Assembly: GCA_012728315.1 (NCBI GenBank)
Contig: JAAYFI010000023.1
Location: forward strand, 1-59,115
DNA length: 59,115 nucleotides
Source: Gammaproteobacteria bacterium
GTDB lineage: Bacteria > Pseudomonadota > Gammaproteobacteria > Pseudomonadales > Pseudomonadaceae
Direction of reading: 5' to 3'
Within the stretch, counting starts at the first letter, position 1; each line of letters begins with the position of its first letter. Under the pieces are notes generated by a model. The model was not told where the DNA came from and did no database searches. It saw only the letters and a program-made list of their open reading frames with translations. Below, one piece after another: positions 28,045 through 36,194 of the stretch. Position numbers and translations under genes: made by a program.

Positions 28045-29031
28045 TTAACCACCGCTGGCGTTCATAAAACGCACAATTTGCACATCACCGTCACTGCTAA
28101 AATGATGCTTTTCAGGTTTGTTGTTTAATGCTTTGTGAATAGCAGCGAGCACCGGCTCATCACTGAGCGGATAACGTCGCAGTAAAGCCAGTAGGTCTAA
28201 GGAGTGCTCGTTGCCAAGGCACAATAAAAGCTTGCCTTCAACGGTAAGACGTACACGATTACAGGTGCTGCAAAAGTTATGAGAATGCGGCGAAATAAAG
28301 CCAATGCGCGTATTAGGGTAATCTTTTAAGCGCATATAGCGCGCAGGGCCGCCACTGTTTTCAGAGCTTTCCAGCAAAGCATAACGTTTAGCAATGCTGT
28401 CGCGCACTTGATCACTGCTAAACAGAGAGCGCTCACGCCCGACATGGCCTAATGGCATTTCTTCGATAAAAGTAATGTCCAACTGGTTTTGTATGGCGTA
28501 ATCAGTTAAAGCTGGAATCTCAGCATCGTTGTGGCCTTGAATAATCACGCTGTTAATTTTTAAACGTTTAAAACCTGCTTGACGTGCGGCTTGGATACCA
28601 TCAAGCACTTGCTGTAGATCACCCACCCGAGTCATGGCTTTAAATTTATCTGAACATAGTGAGTCTAGGCTAATGTTAAGACGCTTGACGCCCGCATCAG
28701 CTAAAGGCTGGGCATATTTAGTCAGTTGCGAGCCATTAGTGGTCATCACCAGCTCATCTAAACCAGGGATGACGCTGATTCGTTCACATAGCCCAACAAT
28801 ACCTTTGCGGGTTAAAGGCTCACCGCCAGTTAAACGGATTTTGCGCACGCCGTTGGCAATAAATATTGCTGCGCAGCGCTCAATTTCTTCAAGGGTTAAG
28901 ATGCGTTGACGTGGTAAAAACGTCATGTCCTCAGCCATACAATAGATGCAGCGAAAATCACAGCGATCTGTGACGGATAAGCGCACGTAATCTATTTTCC
29001 GACCAAAACCATCAATCAGCTCTGAAGTCAT
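28045..29031 (-). CDS. moaA: GTP 3',8-cyclase MoaA
   Basis: A 328-residue radical SAM enzyme doing the first step of molybdenum cofactor synthesis (GTP to 3',8-cyclo-GTP). The N-terminal cluster ligands are C24, C28 and C31 in [10 protein letters not shown]. The C-terminal [4Fe-4S] site is in [10 protein letters not shown] with a later Cys in KLLLCLG. The protein ends in the required double glycine (NASGG). GGGAGAA precedes the ATG. In Pseudomonas this moaA copy follows the nar operon; here the upstream neighbour is the remnant of the isomerase that normally ends that operon. Confidence 0.97.
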   Translation of the reverse strand: MTSELIDGFGRKIDYVRLSVTDRCDFRCIYCMAEDMTFLPRQRILTLEEIERCAAIFIANGVRKIRLTGGEPLTRKGIVGLCERISVIPGLDELVMTTNGSQLTKYAQPLADAGVKRLNISLDSLCSDKFKAMTRVGDLQQVLDGIQAARQAGFKRLKINSVIIQGHNDAEIPALTDYAIQNQLDITFIEEMPLGHVGRERSLFSSDQVRDSIAKRYALLESSENSGGPARYMRLKDYPNTRIGFISPHSHNFCSTCNRVRLTVEGKLLLCLGNEHSLDLLALLRRYPLSDEPVLAAIHKALNNKPEKHHFSSDGDVQIVRFMNASGG

Positions 29032-29052
29032 GATGTTTCTCCCAAGTTTCAG

Positions 29053-29733
29053 CTATTGCACCAGCGGCGAAGCCGCACCTTGCAACCTAATGCCCTCGAT
29101 TGTAGCCTCTCCAACCAGCATTTGCAGATATTGCGTAACACTTTTTTGCCAGACACGCTGCCCCAATTGTGCGGCAATACGCTCTTTAACCCTATGGAAG
29201 GGTAAAAGCTCACCTTCCACGCGTTGCTCGACAAGGACAATATGGTAGCCGTAGCGAGACTCGATCGGTTGTTCTGCCAAGCCAAGTGGCAAACGCAGAA
29301 GTTGCCGTTCAAACTCTGGCACTGTTTGCCCTTTAGACAGCTGCCCCAGAGAACCTTGCTGCTCCTTGGAAGGGCAGGCAGAGTACTCCATTGCCAGTGC
29401 TGAAAAATCAGCGCCGGCTTGCAGCTGCAAGATGAGGTTAAGCGCGATGTCACGTTGCGCACTGCGCTCTAAATCATCTTCTGGATCGGCGGCAATTAAA
29501 ATATGCTTAGCCGAAACCAAAGGGGGGGTGGTAAAGCTTCGCGGGTTGCTGTTGTAGAAGGTTTCCAGCTCAAAATCGCCAATAACTGGCGTATTGATTT
29601 CATGCTCCAGCAGGCAGCGAACCGTTGCCTCTTCAAGGGTTTCTGCATCTTGCACTGTTACATCAAGATCAATTTCTGCAGTTCGCTGCTTTAAAATTTC
29701 TTGTAACACTAAAGCTTGCGCGGCAAGGCATAG
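29053..29733 (-). pseudogene. PpiC-type peptidyl-prolyl isomerase, 5' end deleted
   Basis: The frame is open from a TAG at 29734-29736 down to 29053 and encodes about 220 residues of a parvulin-type isomerase. The parvulin core is visible in SAKHILIAA, GADFSALAMEYS, GSLGQLSKG and ESRYGYHIV. The N-terminal ~40-60 residues are missing; a GTG at 29709 is the best remaining start but lacks a clear ribosome site. In pseudomonads this gene follows narI and precedes moaA. Here sequence upstream of about 29735 is the C-terminus of a NarL-like regulator on the other strand. The parvulin domain itself looks intact, so leftover expression is not excluded. Confidence 0.75.
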
Positions 29734-29915
29734 CTAAAGGACAAAGCAATAAGATAATCGCTCGTAGTCTTGATAGTGCTGAAGGCACATTAAAATTGCA
29801 TGTGAAGCGCCTACTGAATAAGCTGGGCATGCGCTCGCGTACCGAAGCTGCGGTCTGGGTGGTGGAGAACGAGCTCAACTCAGTGGTTAATTTTGGGATT
29901 TTACAAGGCAATTCT
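29712..29915 (+). pseudogene. narL: NarL-type response regulator, C-terminal HTH remnant
   Basis: Only the LuxR-type DNA-binding half remains: GQSNKIIARSLDSAEG, then TLKLHVKRLLNKLGMRSR and TEAAVWV. This matches the NarL C-terminus. The whole receiver domain and linker are absent. The frame has no stop before the downstream ATG at 29916, so it reads in phase into the DUF2478 gene. The left edge overlaps the isomerase remnant by roughly 15-20 nt on opposite strands, placing the deletion junction at about 29715-29735. NarL rather than another LuxR protein is inferred from the sequence and from the nar-locus neighbours. Confidence 0.7.
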
Positions 29916-30434
29916 ATGCACGTACCTGCTGCAGCTGTTATCCATTCCGGTGCCGGTGAAGGTGATGCTTTACTTGAGGCTATTTTAACTGAATGCCAAC
30001 AACAGGGTTGGCGTGTGCGCGGTTTAGTCACGCAGCAAGGCAAAGATCCGCAAGGCATCTTACCGATGCAGTTACGTGACTTAAATACAGGTAAGGTTTT
30101 TTCGATCTCTCAGGAGTTAGGTCGTAACGCGCAAGGCTGCACCCTAGATATGGGTGGTTTAGTTGAAGCAGGTCAAGTGCTACGCAACGCTTTAAACGAG
30201 CAGCCGGATTTAGTCTTTATCAACCGTTTTGGTTATGGCGAAGCCCAAGGGCGCGGTTTAAGCCAAGAATTTACCCAACTGATCAGTGCAGGCATTCCAG
30301 TATTGACCTTAGTGAGTGAAAAGTACCTTGAGAGCTGGCAGGCCTTTTCTGCTGGCTTGGCGCAGACTTTACCGCTAGAACGTGCGGCTATTATCGGATG
30401 GCTAACACGCATTGAGCCTGCACATCTTATCTAA
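29916..30434 (+). CDS. DUF2478 family protein (molybdenum-locus NTPase-like)
   Basis: A 172-residue protein of DUF2478, a family seen next to molybdenum transport and cofactor genes and resembling THEP1-type nucleoside triphosphatases. The N-terminal AAAVIHSGAGEGDALLEAIL occupies the place of a P-loop, but the canonical GK-S/T is absent. The C-terminal half has PDLVFINRFGYGEAQGRG. Start ATG 29916 has AAGG 7 nt upstream. The frame is also open 5' through the NarL remnant, so a fusion protein is formally possible. It is followed 14 nt later by the methyltransferase gene. Confidence 0.75.
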   Translation: MHVPAAAVIHSGAGEGDALLEAILTECQQQGWRVRGLVTQQGKDPQGILPMQLRDLNTGKVFSISQELGRNAQGCTLDMGGLVEAGQVLRNALNEQPDLVFINRFGYGEAQGRGLSQEFTQLISAGIPVLTLVSEKYLESWQAFSAGLAQTLPLERAAIIGWLTRIEPAHLI

Positions 30435-30448
30435 CCAAGTGACGTAAC

Positions 30449-31249
30449 ATGATTAAATCGATTGATTTTGCCACGCTGTACCGTGAGCACTTAGCACGCA
30501 GTGGCCGAGCATTTAAAACGCCCAGCGACTGGGACAGTAAAGCGACAAATATGCGCACAAAAGTATTAAACAGCACTTACCGTACTGATTTTGTGAGGCG
30601 TATGCAGTGTACTGCCGAGGATAGCGTACTGGATATTGGCTGTGGCCCGGGCACTATTGGCTTAGCGGTAGCACCGCAAGTGGCGCAAGTTTATGGTCTA
30701 GATTACAGTCAAGGTATGCTCGCGGCGATGATGACCAATGCAGCTGAGTTACAGCTAAACAATGTGCAGCCGATCTTAGCCTCATGGGACGATGATTGGC
30801 GCGAAGTACCCGTGTGTGACATTGCTGTGGTCTCGCGAGCCAGTATCGTTGCAGATATGAATGATGCACTGGATAAGCTCAATCAACACGCGCGTAAAAA
30901 AGTCTATATGACCCAGTTGGTCGGCGGGCGTTTTCTCAGTCGTGAAATAGAAGAATTGCTGGGGCGTGAAGATCGCAGCTTTCCTGATCATATGTACATT
31001 ATAAATATGCTGTACCAGCGCAATATCTACCCAACGCTAGATTACCTTGAGTCGCCCAGTCATTTAGCGGACAGCCAAAATCTCGAAGAGCTGCTTGATA
31101 AAGTACGTTGGAGTTTTGGCGAGCTGAGTCGCGATGATGAAGCTAAAATCAGCACTTGGTATCAGCGCGACCCTGAATATGCACAACAGGGCGGCGAGCC
31201 GATGCGTTGGGCGTTTATGAGTTGGACGCCGCCAGCACATAGCACATGA
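30449..31249 (+). CDS. Class I SAM-dependent methyltransferase
   Basis: A 266-residue Rossmann-fold methyltransferase. Motif I is VLDIGCGPGTIGLA (about 56-69), followed by the acidic YGLDYSQGML. The substrate is unknown. It is 14 nt from the DUF2478 gene and upstream of modE, suggesting a role tied to molybdenum or anaerobic metabolism, but this is context only. The N-terminal region with WDSKATNM resembles other methyltransferases of this local family. Confidence 0.8.
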   Translation: MIKSIDFATLYREHLARSGRAFKTPSDWDSKATNMRTKVLNSTYRTDFVRRMQCTAEDSVLDIGCGPGTIGLAVAPQVAQVYGLDYSQGMLAAMMTNAAELQLNNVQPILASWDDDWREVPVCDIAVVSRASIVADMNDALDKLNQHARKKVYMTQLVGGRFLSREIEELLGREDRSFPDHMYIINMLYQRNIYPTLDYLESPSHLADSQNLEELLDKVRWSFGELSRDDEAKISTWYQRDPEYAQQGGEPMRWAFMSWTPPAHST

Positions 31250-31474
31250 ATCCTAGACGTCGTCGAGCCTGATGAAATACTCGGCGCCTGCAACGCAGAA
31301 AACGAGACATTAGGTATCCGTGTAGATAGCATGCGTAGGTTCTGGTGCAGAGGTTTCTAAACTTGAGCACGGCAGGCTATCTTAGCTCTACAGTTGCCGA
31401 CGATACGCATTGTTATTTAATGCTGCACTAGACTGCTTGTGTAACAGATATTGAATTAACGGGAAGCAATTGAT

Positions 31475-32281
31475 ATGGGCGAACAGACTGACTTTGGACT
31501 GCAAGGACAAATCTGGATTACCGCAGGTGATGAGAGTATGGGCGGCCATGGACGTATCCATTTGCTCTCAAAAATTGCTGAACTGGGCTCCATTTCGCAA
31601 GCGGCAAAATCGATGAAAATGAGCTACAAAGCGGCGTGGGACGCAGTGAATCACATGAATAATCTCGCCGGTGAACCTTTGCTCTACCGCATTACTGGTG
31701 GCAAAGGTGGTGGCTCCACCACTTTAACTGAGCGTGGTCAGCAACTGATTAGCAACTTTAAACGCATTGAGCAGATTCATCAGCGTTTTTTACAAGAGCT
31801 GAGTCAGGATACTGGCAATATTGTGGATGATTTGTTTGTTTTAAAGAGACTTTCCATGAAAACGAGCGCGCGCAACCAACTCTTTGGCACAGTAACAGCG
31901 ATTCAAGCGGGTGCTGTTAATGATACGGTAGAAATTACTATAGCCGACGGACGTCACATTATTGCCACGATAACCCGCGAAAGTACTGAGGAGCTGGAGC
32001 TGCAGGTTGGTAGCGAAGTCTTTGCCCTCATTAAAGCCTCAGATATCATCTTGCTCAGCAGTGCTGAAAAGGTTCGTTTATCTGCTCGCAACCAATTTTC
32101 AGGCACCGTGGCCCATATCCAAGAGGGCGCAGTGAATAGTGAAATTATTATTACCGTGGGTGAAAACACTCTAGCAGTGGTGATTACCAACGGCAGTGTT
32201 GCGAGTTTACAGCTAGAAAAAGGCACTGGTATCACTGCTGCTTTCAAGGCATCCAGTGTCATTATTGGTCGCCCATTCTAA
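31475..32281 (+). CDS. modE: Molybdate-responsive regulator ModE
   Basis: A 268-residue ModE. The N-terminal winged helix (about 25-110) includes GSISQAAKSMKMSYKAAWDA, the DNA-recognition helix. Two tandem Mop (TOBE) domains follow, each beginning with a SARNQ segment (SARNQLFGTV and SARNQFSGTV), which bind molybdate. When Mo-loaded it represses modABC; a matching 24 nt operator lies upstream of modA at 37482. Full length and intact. Upstream (31250-31474) nothing specific was recognised. Confidence 0.95.
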   Translation: MGEQTDFGLQGQIWITAGDESMGGHGRIHLLSKIAELGSISQAAKSMKMSYKAAWDAVNHMNNLAGEPLLYRITGGKGGGSTTLTERGQQLISNFKRIEQIHQRFLQELSQDTGNIVDDLFVLKRLSMKTSARNQLFGTVTAIQAGAVNDTVEITIADGRHIIATITRESTEELELQVGSEVFALIKASDIILLSSAEKVRLSARNQFSGTVAHIQEGAVNSEIIITVGENTLAVVITNGSVASLQLEKGTGITAAFKASSVIIGRPF

Positions 32282-32375
32282 GTTTTTAAGAGATTGCTGC
32301 ATCCATTGCTGCTTCTTTTTTAGCTTGGGTGTTACTGCTGCTTATTGTCTGGGCGTACTGATAAACCTAACAGGT

Positions 32376-32412
32376 AAAAAGGCGCTGCCCTTGTAAGGAA
32401 AGCGCCTTTTTT
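32376..32412. terminator. Bidirectional terminator between modE and moeA
   Basis: The stem AAAAAGGCGCT/AGCGCCTTTTT has a 14 nt loop, T-rich on both strands. It serves the convergent modE and moeA units. Confidence 0.85.
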
Positions 32413-32520
32413 ATGGTTGAACCAATAGAGGGTTAGCGAACCTGCACCATTAAGCGGCGCAGTGCTGGCTGCGGAATTTGCGGCAGTACCCAATCAAGAG
32501 CGCAGGGTCTAGAAACCCAA

Positions 32521-33750
32521 TCACCCCAGTACATTCGCATAAGGTATAAAGGTAACCCAGTCGCCTTTTGCAACTGTAGCCTTAGGCTTAATCTCAACCA
32601 GCCCATCCGCCCAACTGGCGGCAATAAGCATGGCTGAGCTTTGTTTGCTATGGATATCGACACCCAGTTGACCGTTATCTTGCGGCACTAGGCGCGCGTG
32701 TAGGTATTGCTGCCGGGGGCGTGGTTTTTGCCAGTCAAACAGCGCTGGAATGAGCAGAGCTTGATGGTTGCAATCCGATGCACCTTGCGCATGAAGCAGT
32801 GCAGGGCGGGCAATAATCAGTGCGGTGATCAGAGCTGCGGCAGGGTTGCCAGGCAAGCCAATCCAAGGTGTGCTGCCAACTTTACCAAAGGCTAAAGGTT
32901 TGCCTGGCTGGATAGCAACGCGCCATAGATTGAGTTGTCCCAGTGCACTCACGGCATTTTTAAGATGATCTTCTTCGCCTACAGAGACACCACCGCTGCT
33001 GATTAAAATATCTTGCTCGCTGCTCGCCTTAGCTAAGCTATCGATATTTTCCTGCAGATTATCGGGCATTTTTTTATAGTGCGTGACCTGAAAACCTAGG
33101 CCTCGCAATAGAGCGCCCAGACTATGGCTATTAATATCGTAAATCTGCCCAGCTTGAAGTGGCTGGCCCAGTTCAGCCAGCTCATTACCGCTACTGATTA
33201 GACCAATTCGCAAGGGTGTATAGACTTCAACTTCGGCAAAGCCTTGGCTGGCTAACAGGCCGATTTCTTGAGCACGTAGATGGCTTCCGGCCTCAAGCAG
33301 TCGCTGACCCTGTTGAATTTCTTCACCGCGCCGACGGATATTGGCTCCAGCTTTATAACTGTTAAATTGAATCCTATCGTTACCTATACTGCAATTTTCG
33401 TTTGGCACCACGGTGTCCGCGCCATGGGGTAGCGGTGCACCGGTAAGAATCTGCATGCACTGGTTTGCCGGCAGGCTTTGCTCGGGCATGTCACCAGCGG
33501 CAATGCGACCGCCCAAGGGCAAACTGTGGTCCGCCTGCTGTAGATCACTGGCACGTAGAGCGTAGCCATCCATCGCACTATTATCCCATTGCGGCACATC
33601 AACTTGAGCATAAACAGTTCGCGCTAAAATATGCTTGTGAGCCTGCTGCAGTGGTAAAACTTGTGTGGCCGTTTGCTTATTAAGTGTGTGGGTTAAAGCA
33701 CTGATAGCTTGCTCGATACTGTGTAAATTGCCTAGATCGCAGACTGACAT
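32521..33750 (-). CDS. moeA: Molybdopterin molybdenumtransferase MoeA (copy 1)
   Basis: A 409-residue MoeA that inserts molybdate into adenylated molybdopterin. Family motifs are SAMDGYALR, GAPLPHGADTVV, SSGNELAELG, SSGGVSVGEEDHLK and GLPGNPAAAL. It is last in a minus-strand operon mobA-moaC-moaD-moaE-moeA and overlaps moaE by 1 nt. A second MoeA (36195-37394) is clearly diverged from it, so the two may differ in metal or partner. Which one is the main Mo enzyme cannot be told. Confidence 0.95.
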   Translation of the reverse strand: MSVCDLGNLHSIEQAISALTHTLNKQTATQVLPLQQAHKHILARTVYAQVDVPQWDNSAMDGYALRASDLQQADHSLPLGGRIAAGDMPEQSLPANQCMQILTGAPLPHGADTVVPNENCSIGNDRIQFNSYKAGANIRRRGEEIQQGQRLLEAGSHLRAQEIGLLASQGFAEVEVYTPLRIGLISSGNELAELGQPLQAGQIYDINSHSLGALLRGLGFQVTHYKKMPDNLQENIDSLAKASSEQDILISSGGVSVGEEDHLKNAVSALGQLNLWRVAIQPGKPLAFGKVGSTPWIGLPGNPAAALITALIIARPALLHAQGASDCNHQALLIPALFDWQKPRPRQQYLHARLVPQDNGQLGVDIHSKQSSAMLIAASWADGLVEIKPKATVAKGDWVTFIPYANVLG

Positions 33751-34220
33751 TATTGCTTTTCCTCGTGTGCTGTATCCCAGCGTGATGCCGCGAGTGTATC
33801 GCTATCGCGGCCTTCAACCCAATGTGAACCACTGCTCGTTTGTTCTTTTTTCCAAAATGGTGCCCGGGTTTTTAAGTAATCCATAATAAATTCGCAAGCC
33901 GCAAAAGCCGCCTCACGGTGCATGCTGGAGGTGGCAACAAACACGATCGGTTCAGCTAAATGTAATGCACCAACACGGTGCAAAATATGCGCATCAATTA
34001 ACGGCCAGCGTTGCATGGCTTCATCACGAATCTTTGCCAGCGCTCTCTCCGTCATGCCAGGGTAGTGCTCAAGAAATAACTCTTTAATAGTCTCTTCTTG
34101 ATTGATGTCGCGCACATAACCAATAAAGCTCACTACAGCGCCAACCCCCATATTGCCGGCATGTACGGCGTTCAACTCATGCCCCGGGTCAAAAGGCGCA
34201 GTTTGCACACGAATGCTCAT
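33750..34220 (-). CDS. moaE: Molybdopterin synthase catalytic subunit MoaE
   Basis: A 156-residue MoaE, the large subunit of molybdopterin synthase, which puts two sulfurs on cyclic pyranopterin monophosphate. Recognisable segments are GAVVSFIGYVRD, LEHYPGMTE, HRVGALHLAE and the active-site region FWKKEQTSSGSHWVEG. Its partner moaD ends 5 nt upstream. Length is normal. Confidence 0.96.
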   Translation of the reverse strand: MSIRVQTAPFDPGHELNAVHAGNMGVGAVVSFIGYVRDINQEETIKELFLEHYPGMTERALAKIRDEAMQRWPLIDAHILHRVGALHLAEPIVFVATSSMHREAAFAACEFIMDYLKTRAPFWKKEQTSSGSHWVEGRDSDTLAASRWDTAHEEKQ

Positions 34221-34225
34221 ATTGC

Positions 34226-34474
34226 TTAGCCTCCGGTCACCATAGGAAATAGAGCCAACTCATCGCCGGCTTGGATGGGTTCGAATCGCGAGCATACGTC
34301 TTGGTTGCGCGCACACATGATCCGCGGATCATTGAGTACCGCCCACACGCCTTCACGTGCGGCTAGAAATTGGCGTACATCCTCAATGGTTTGCCACTCT
34401 TCCTGCCATGGCAGCTGCTCTGACTCGCAGTTTAACTCTTCACGGTAACGGGCTAAAAACTGTACGGTAAGCAT
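34226..34474 (-). CDS. moaD: Molybdopterin synthase sulfur carrier MoaD
   Basis: An 82-residue ubiquitin-like MoaD. The C-terminal double glycine (FPMVTGG), which is thiocarboxylated, is intact. The start at 34474 (MLTVQFLARYREEL) is chosen because an upstream in-frame extension has no MoaD character and overlaps moaC. The activating enzyme MoeB is not in the window. Confidence 0.94.
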   Translation of the reverse strand: MLTVQFLARYREELNCESEQLPWQEEWQTIEDVRQFLAAREGVWAVLNDPRIMCARNQDVCSRFEPIQAGDELALFPMVTGG

Positions 34475-34499
34475 GGTTAGTGGTCTCCAAAATAGGCAG

Positions 34500-34985
34500 T
34501 TAACAACTCTGAGTGGTGCTGGCCAGCTGGTAGTGGCCGGATTTACCACCGAGCTTCTCTAGCAGTTGAGTGCGTTCAATGACCATGCCTCGATCCACTG
34601 CTTTACACATATCGTAAATGGTCAGCGCGGCAACGCTGGCTGCGGTCAGCGCTTCCATTTCCACTCCGGTTTGTCCAGACAGCTTGCAGGTGGCGGTAAT
34701 CTGCACTTGATCAGGCGCGTGGGCGGTTAAGTGCACTTTAATACTGGTTAATAATAAAGGGTGACACAGCGGGATCAGTTCGTGGGTGCGCTTGGCGGCC
34801 TGAATACCAGCAATTCGCGCCACAGCAAAGACATCACCTTTGGGGTGCTGGCCATCGGTAATCATCGCTAAAGTGCTCGGTAGCATTCGCACCCAAGCTT
34901 CTGCAGTGGCTTCACGCTGGGTATTAGCTTTATCGGTGACGTCGACCATATTGGCGCGCCCATGTTCATCAAGGTGAGTCAGCAT
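34500..34985 (-). CDS. moaC: Cyclic pyranopterin monophosphate synthase MoaC
   Basis: A 161-residue MoaC, converting the MoaA product to cPMP. Typical segments are [33 protein letters not shown] and [20 protein letters not shown]. Start 34985 has AAAGGA about 6-8 nt upstream; an ATG 18 nt earlier overlaps the mobA stop and is less likely. Pathway order and length are normal. Confidence 0.96.
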   Translation of the reverse strand: MLTHLDEHGRANMVDVTDKANTQREATAEAWVRMLPSTLAMITDGQHPKGDVFAVARIAGIQAAKRTHELIPLCHPLLLTSIKVHLTAHAPDQVQITATCKLSGQTGVEMEALTAASVAALTIYDMCKAVDRGMVIERTQLLEKLGGKSGHYQLASTTQSC

Positions 34986-34999
34986 AATCTGTCCTTTAT

Positions 35000-35581
35000 T
35001 CATAATGGTTGCTGCAAAACACTAGGATCATTGAAGTTGGCCAGACGCTGTTCGTCATCGGCACAGTCCACAGCAACAGGATTTAACTGTAATAAAGCAT
35101 GTTTGGGGCTGCGCTCACCGGCATCCCATAAATGTTGTAATGCGCTCAGCTGCGTTGTCGCAATTATACTAAACAACGGCTGCCAATGGCCTTGGTGCTT
35201 AAATAGAGCAGGGCGCTCGCCCGCGTGCTGGTAGAGCTGTTGCAACAAGCTTTGATCAATTCGTGGTGCATCGCAGGGCAATACCAGCAGATACTTATGG
35301 CGAGCCACTTTTAAAGCACAGAGGATACCCATTAAAGGGCCGGTGAAGTCTTGATTAGGGTCACTCACGATTTGGTCTGCAAGGCTTTGGTAACGCGCAT
35401 GGTTACGGTTACAGGAAATAATTAAATCATCGGTGAGCGGGCGCACTACGCCCTGCATGTGTTCAATGAGTGCGTGCCCTTGCCACTTAACCCAACCTTT
35501 ATCTTGGCCCCCCATACGCTGCCCGCGGCCACCTGCGAGCAGAACAATGGAGCAATTGGAAAATAATGGGTAGTTCTGCAT
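35000..35581 (-). CDS. mobA: Molybdenum cofactor guanylyltransferase MobA
   Basis: A 193-residue MobA, which makes the bis-MGD cofactor needed by DMSO-reductase-family enzymes such as TtrA. The nucleotide-binding signature [18 protein letters not shown] is at the N-terminus; [10 protein letters not shown] and [14 protein letters not shown] follow. Start 35581 (MQNYPLFSN) is preferred over a TTG 45 nt upstream that would run close to divergent moaB. First gene of the minus-strand Moco operon. Confidence 0.94.
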   Translation of the reverse strand: MQNYPLFSNCSIVLLAGGRGQRMGGQDKGWVKWQGHALIEHMQGVVRPLTDDLIISCNRNHARYQSLADQIVSDPNQDFTGPLMGILCALKVARHKYLLVLPCDAPRIDQSLLQQLYQHAGERPALFKHQGHWQPLFSIIATTQLSALQHLWDAGERSPKHALLQLNPVAVDCADDEQRLANFNDPSVLQQPL

Positions 35582-35657
35582 ACAAAACTCATTTTTTAAA
35601 GTGATTTGTGGTATATCTTGGCGCAAATTTTCAACATCGATCAGTATAGGTCAGCAT

Positions 35658-36194
35658 ATGAGCCACGTTAGTCATCAGTTTGTTCCTTTAAATGTTGCAG
35701 TTTTAACCGTCAGTGATACACGTACGCCAGAAACAGATACTTCAGGGCAGTACTTAAATGATCAATTGCTCAGTACTGGGCACGCTGTGGTCGAGCGTAA
35801 GATTTTGAAGGATAACCTATATCAAGTGCGGGCGCAGGTGGCGAACTGGATTGCCAGCGACACTATTCAAGTTATTCTTATTACGGGTGGCACAGGCTTT
35901 ACCGAGCGTGATAGCACGCCAGAGGCCGTTGGCTGCTTATTTGATCGCGATGTCGAAGGTTTTGGTGAGCTGTTCCGCCAGCTTTCATATACCGAAATAG
36001 GTACCTCAACAATTCAGTCCCGTGCTTTAGCGGGTCTGGCAAACAATACCCTTATTTGCTGTATGCCCGGTTCAACCAATGCCTGCCGTACTGCTTGGGA
36101 AGGTATTTTAAAAGATCAGCTGGACGCCACTCATAAACCTTGCAACTTTGTGGCGCACTTAGGTAAGAAAGCGGCCTGCACAGGACGCGATTAA
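35658..36194 (+). CDS. moaB: Molybdenum cofactor biosynthesis protein MoaB
   Basis: A 178-residue MoaB/Mog-fold protein that adenylates molybdopterin before metal insertion. Motifs are LTVSDTRTPETDTSGQ, ITGGTGFTERD and CMPGSTNACRTAWEGIL. The ATG at 35658 is chosen; the open frame reaches to 35601 without family homology. It is divergent from mobA across 76 nt and followed immediately by the second moeA (1 nt between stop and start). Confidence 0.95.
   Translation: MSHVSHQFVPLNVAVLTVSDTRTPETDTSGQYLNDQLLSTGHAVVERKILKDNLYQVRAQVANWIASDTIQVILITGGTGFTERDSTPEAVGCLFDRDVEGFGELFRQLSYTEIGTSTIQSRALAGLANNTLICCMPGSTNACRTAWEGILKDQLDATHKPCNFVAHLGKKAACTGRD

Noticed and set aside
32433..32520. An open frame on the minus strand reading past the end of moeA, possible extra gene
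   Set aside because: It is another phase of the moeA 3' end plus the convergent gap, with no family resemblance.
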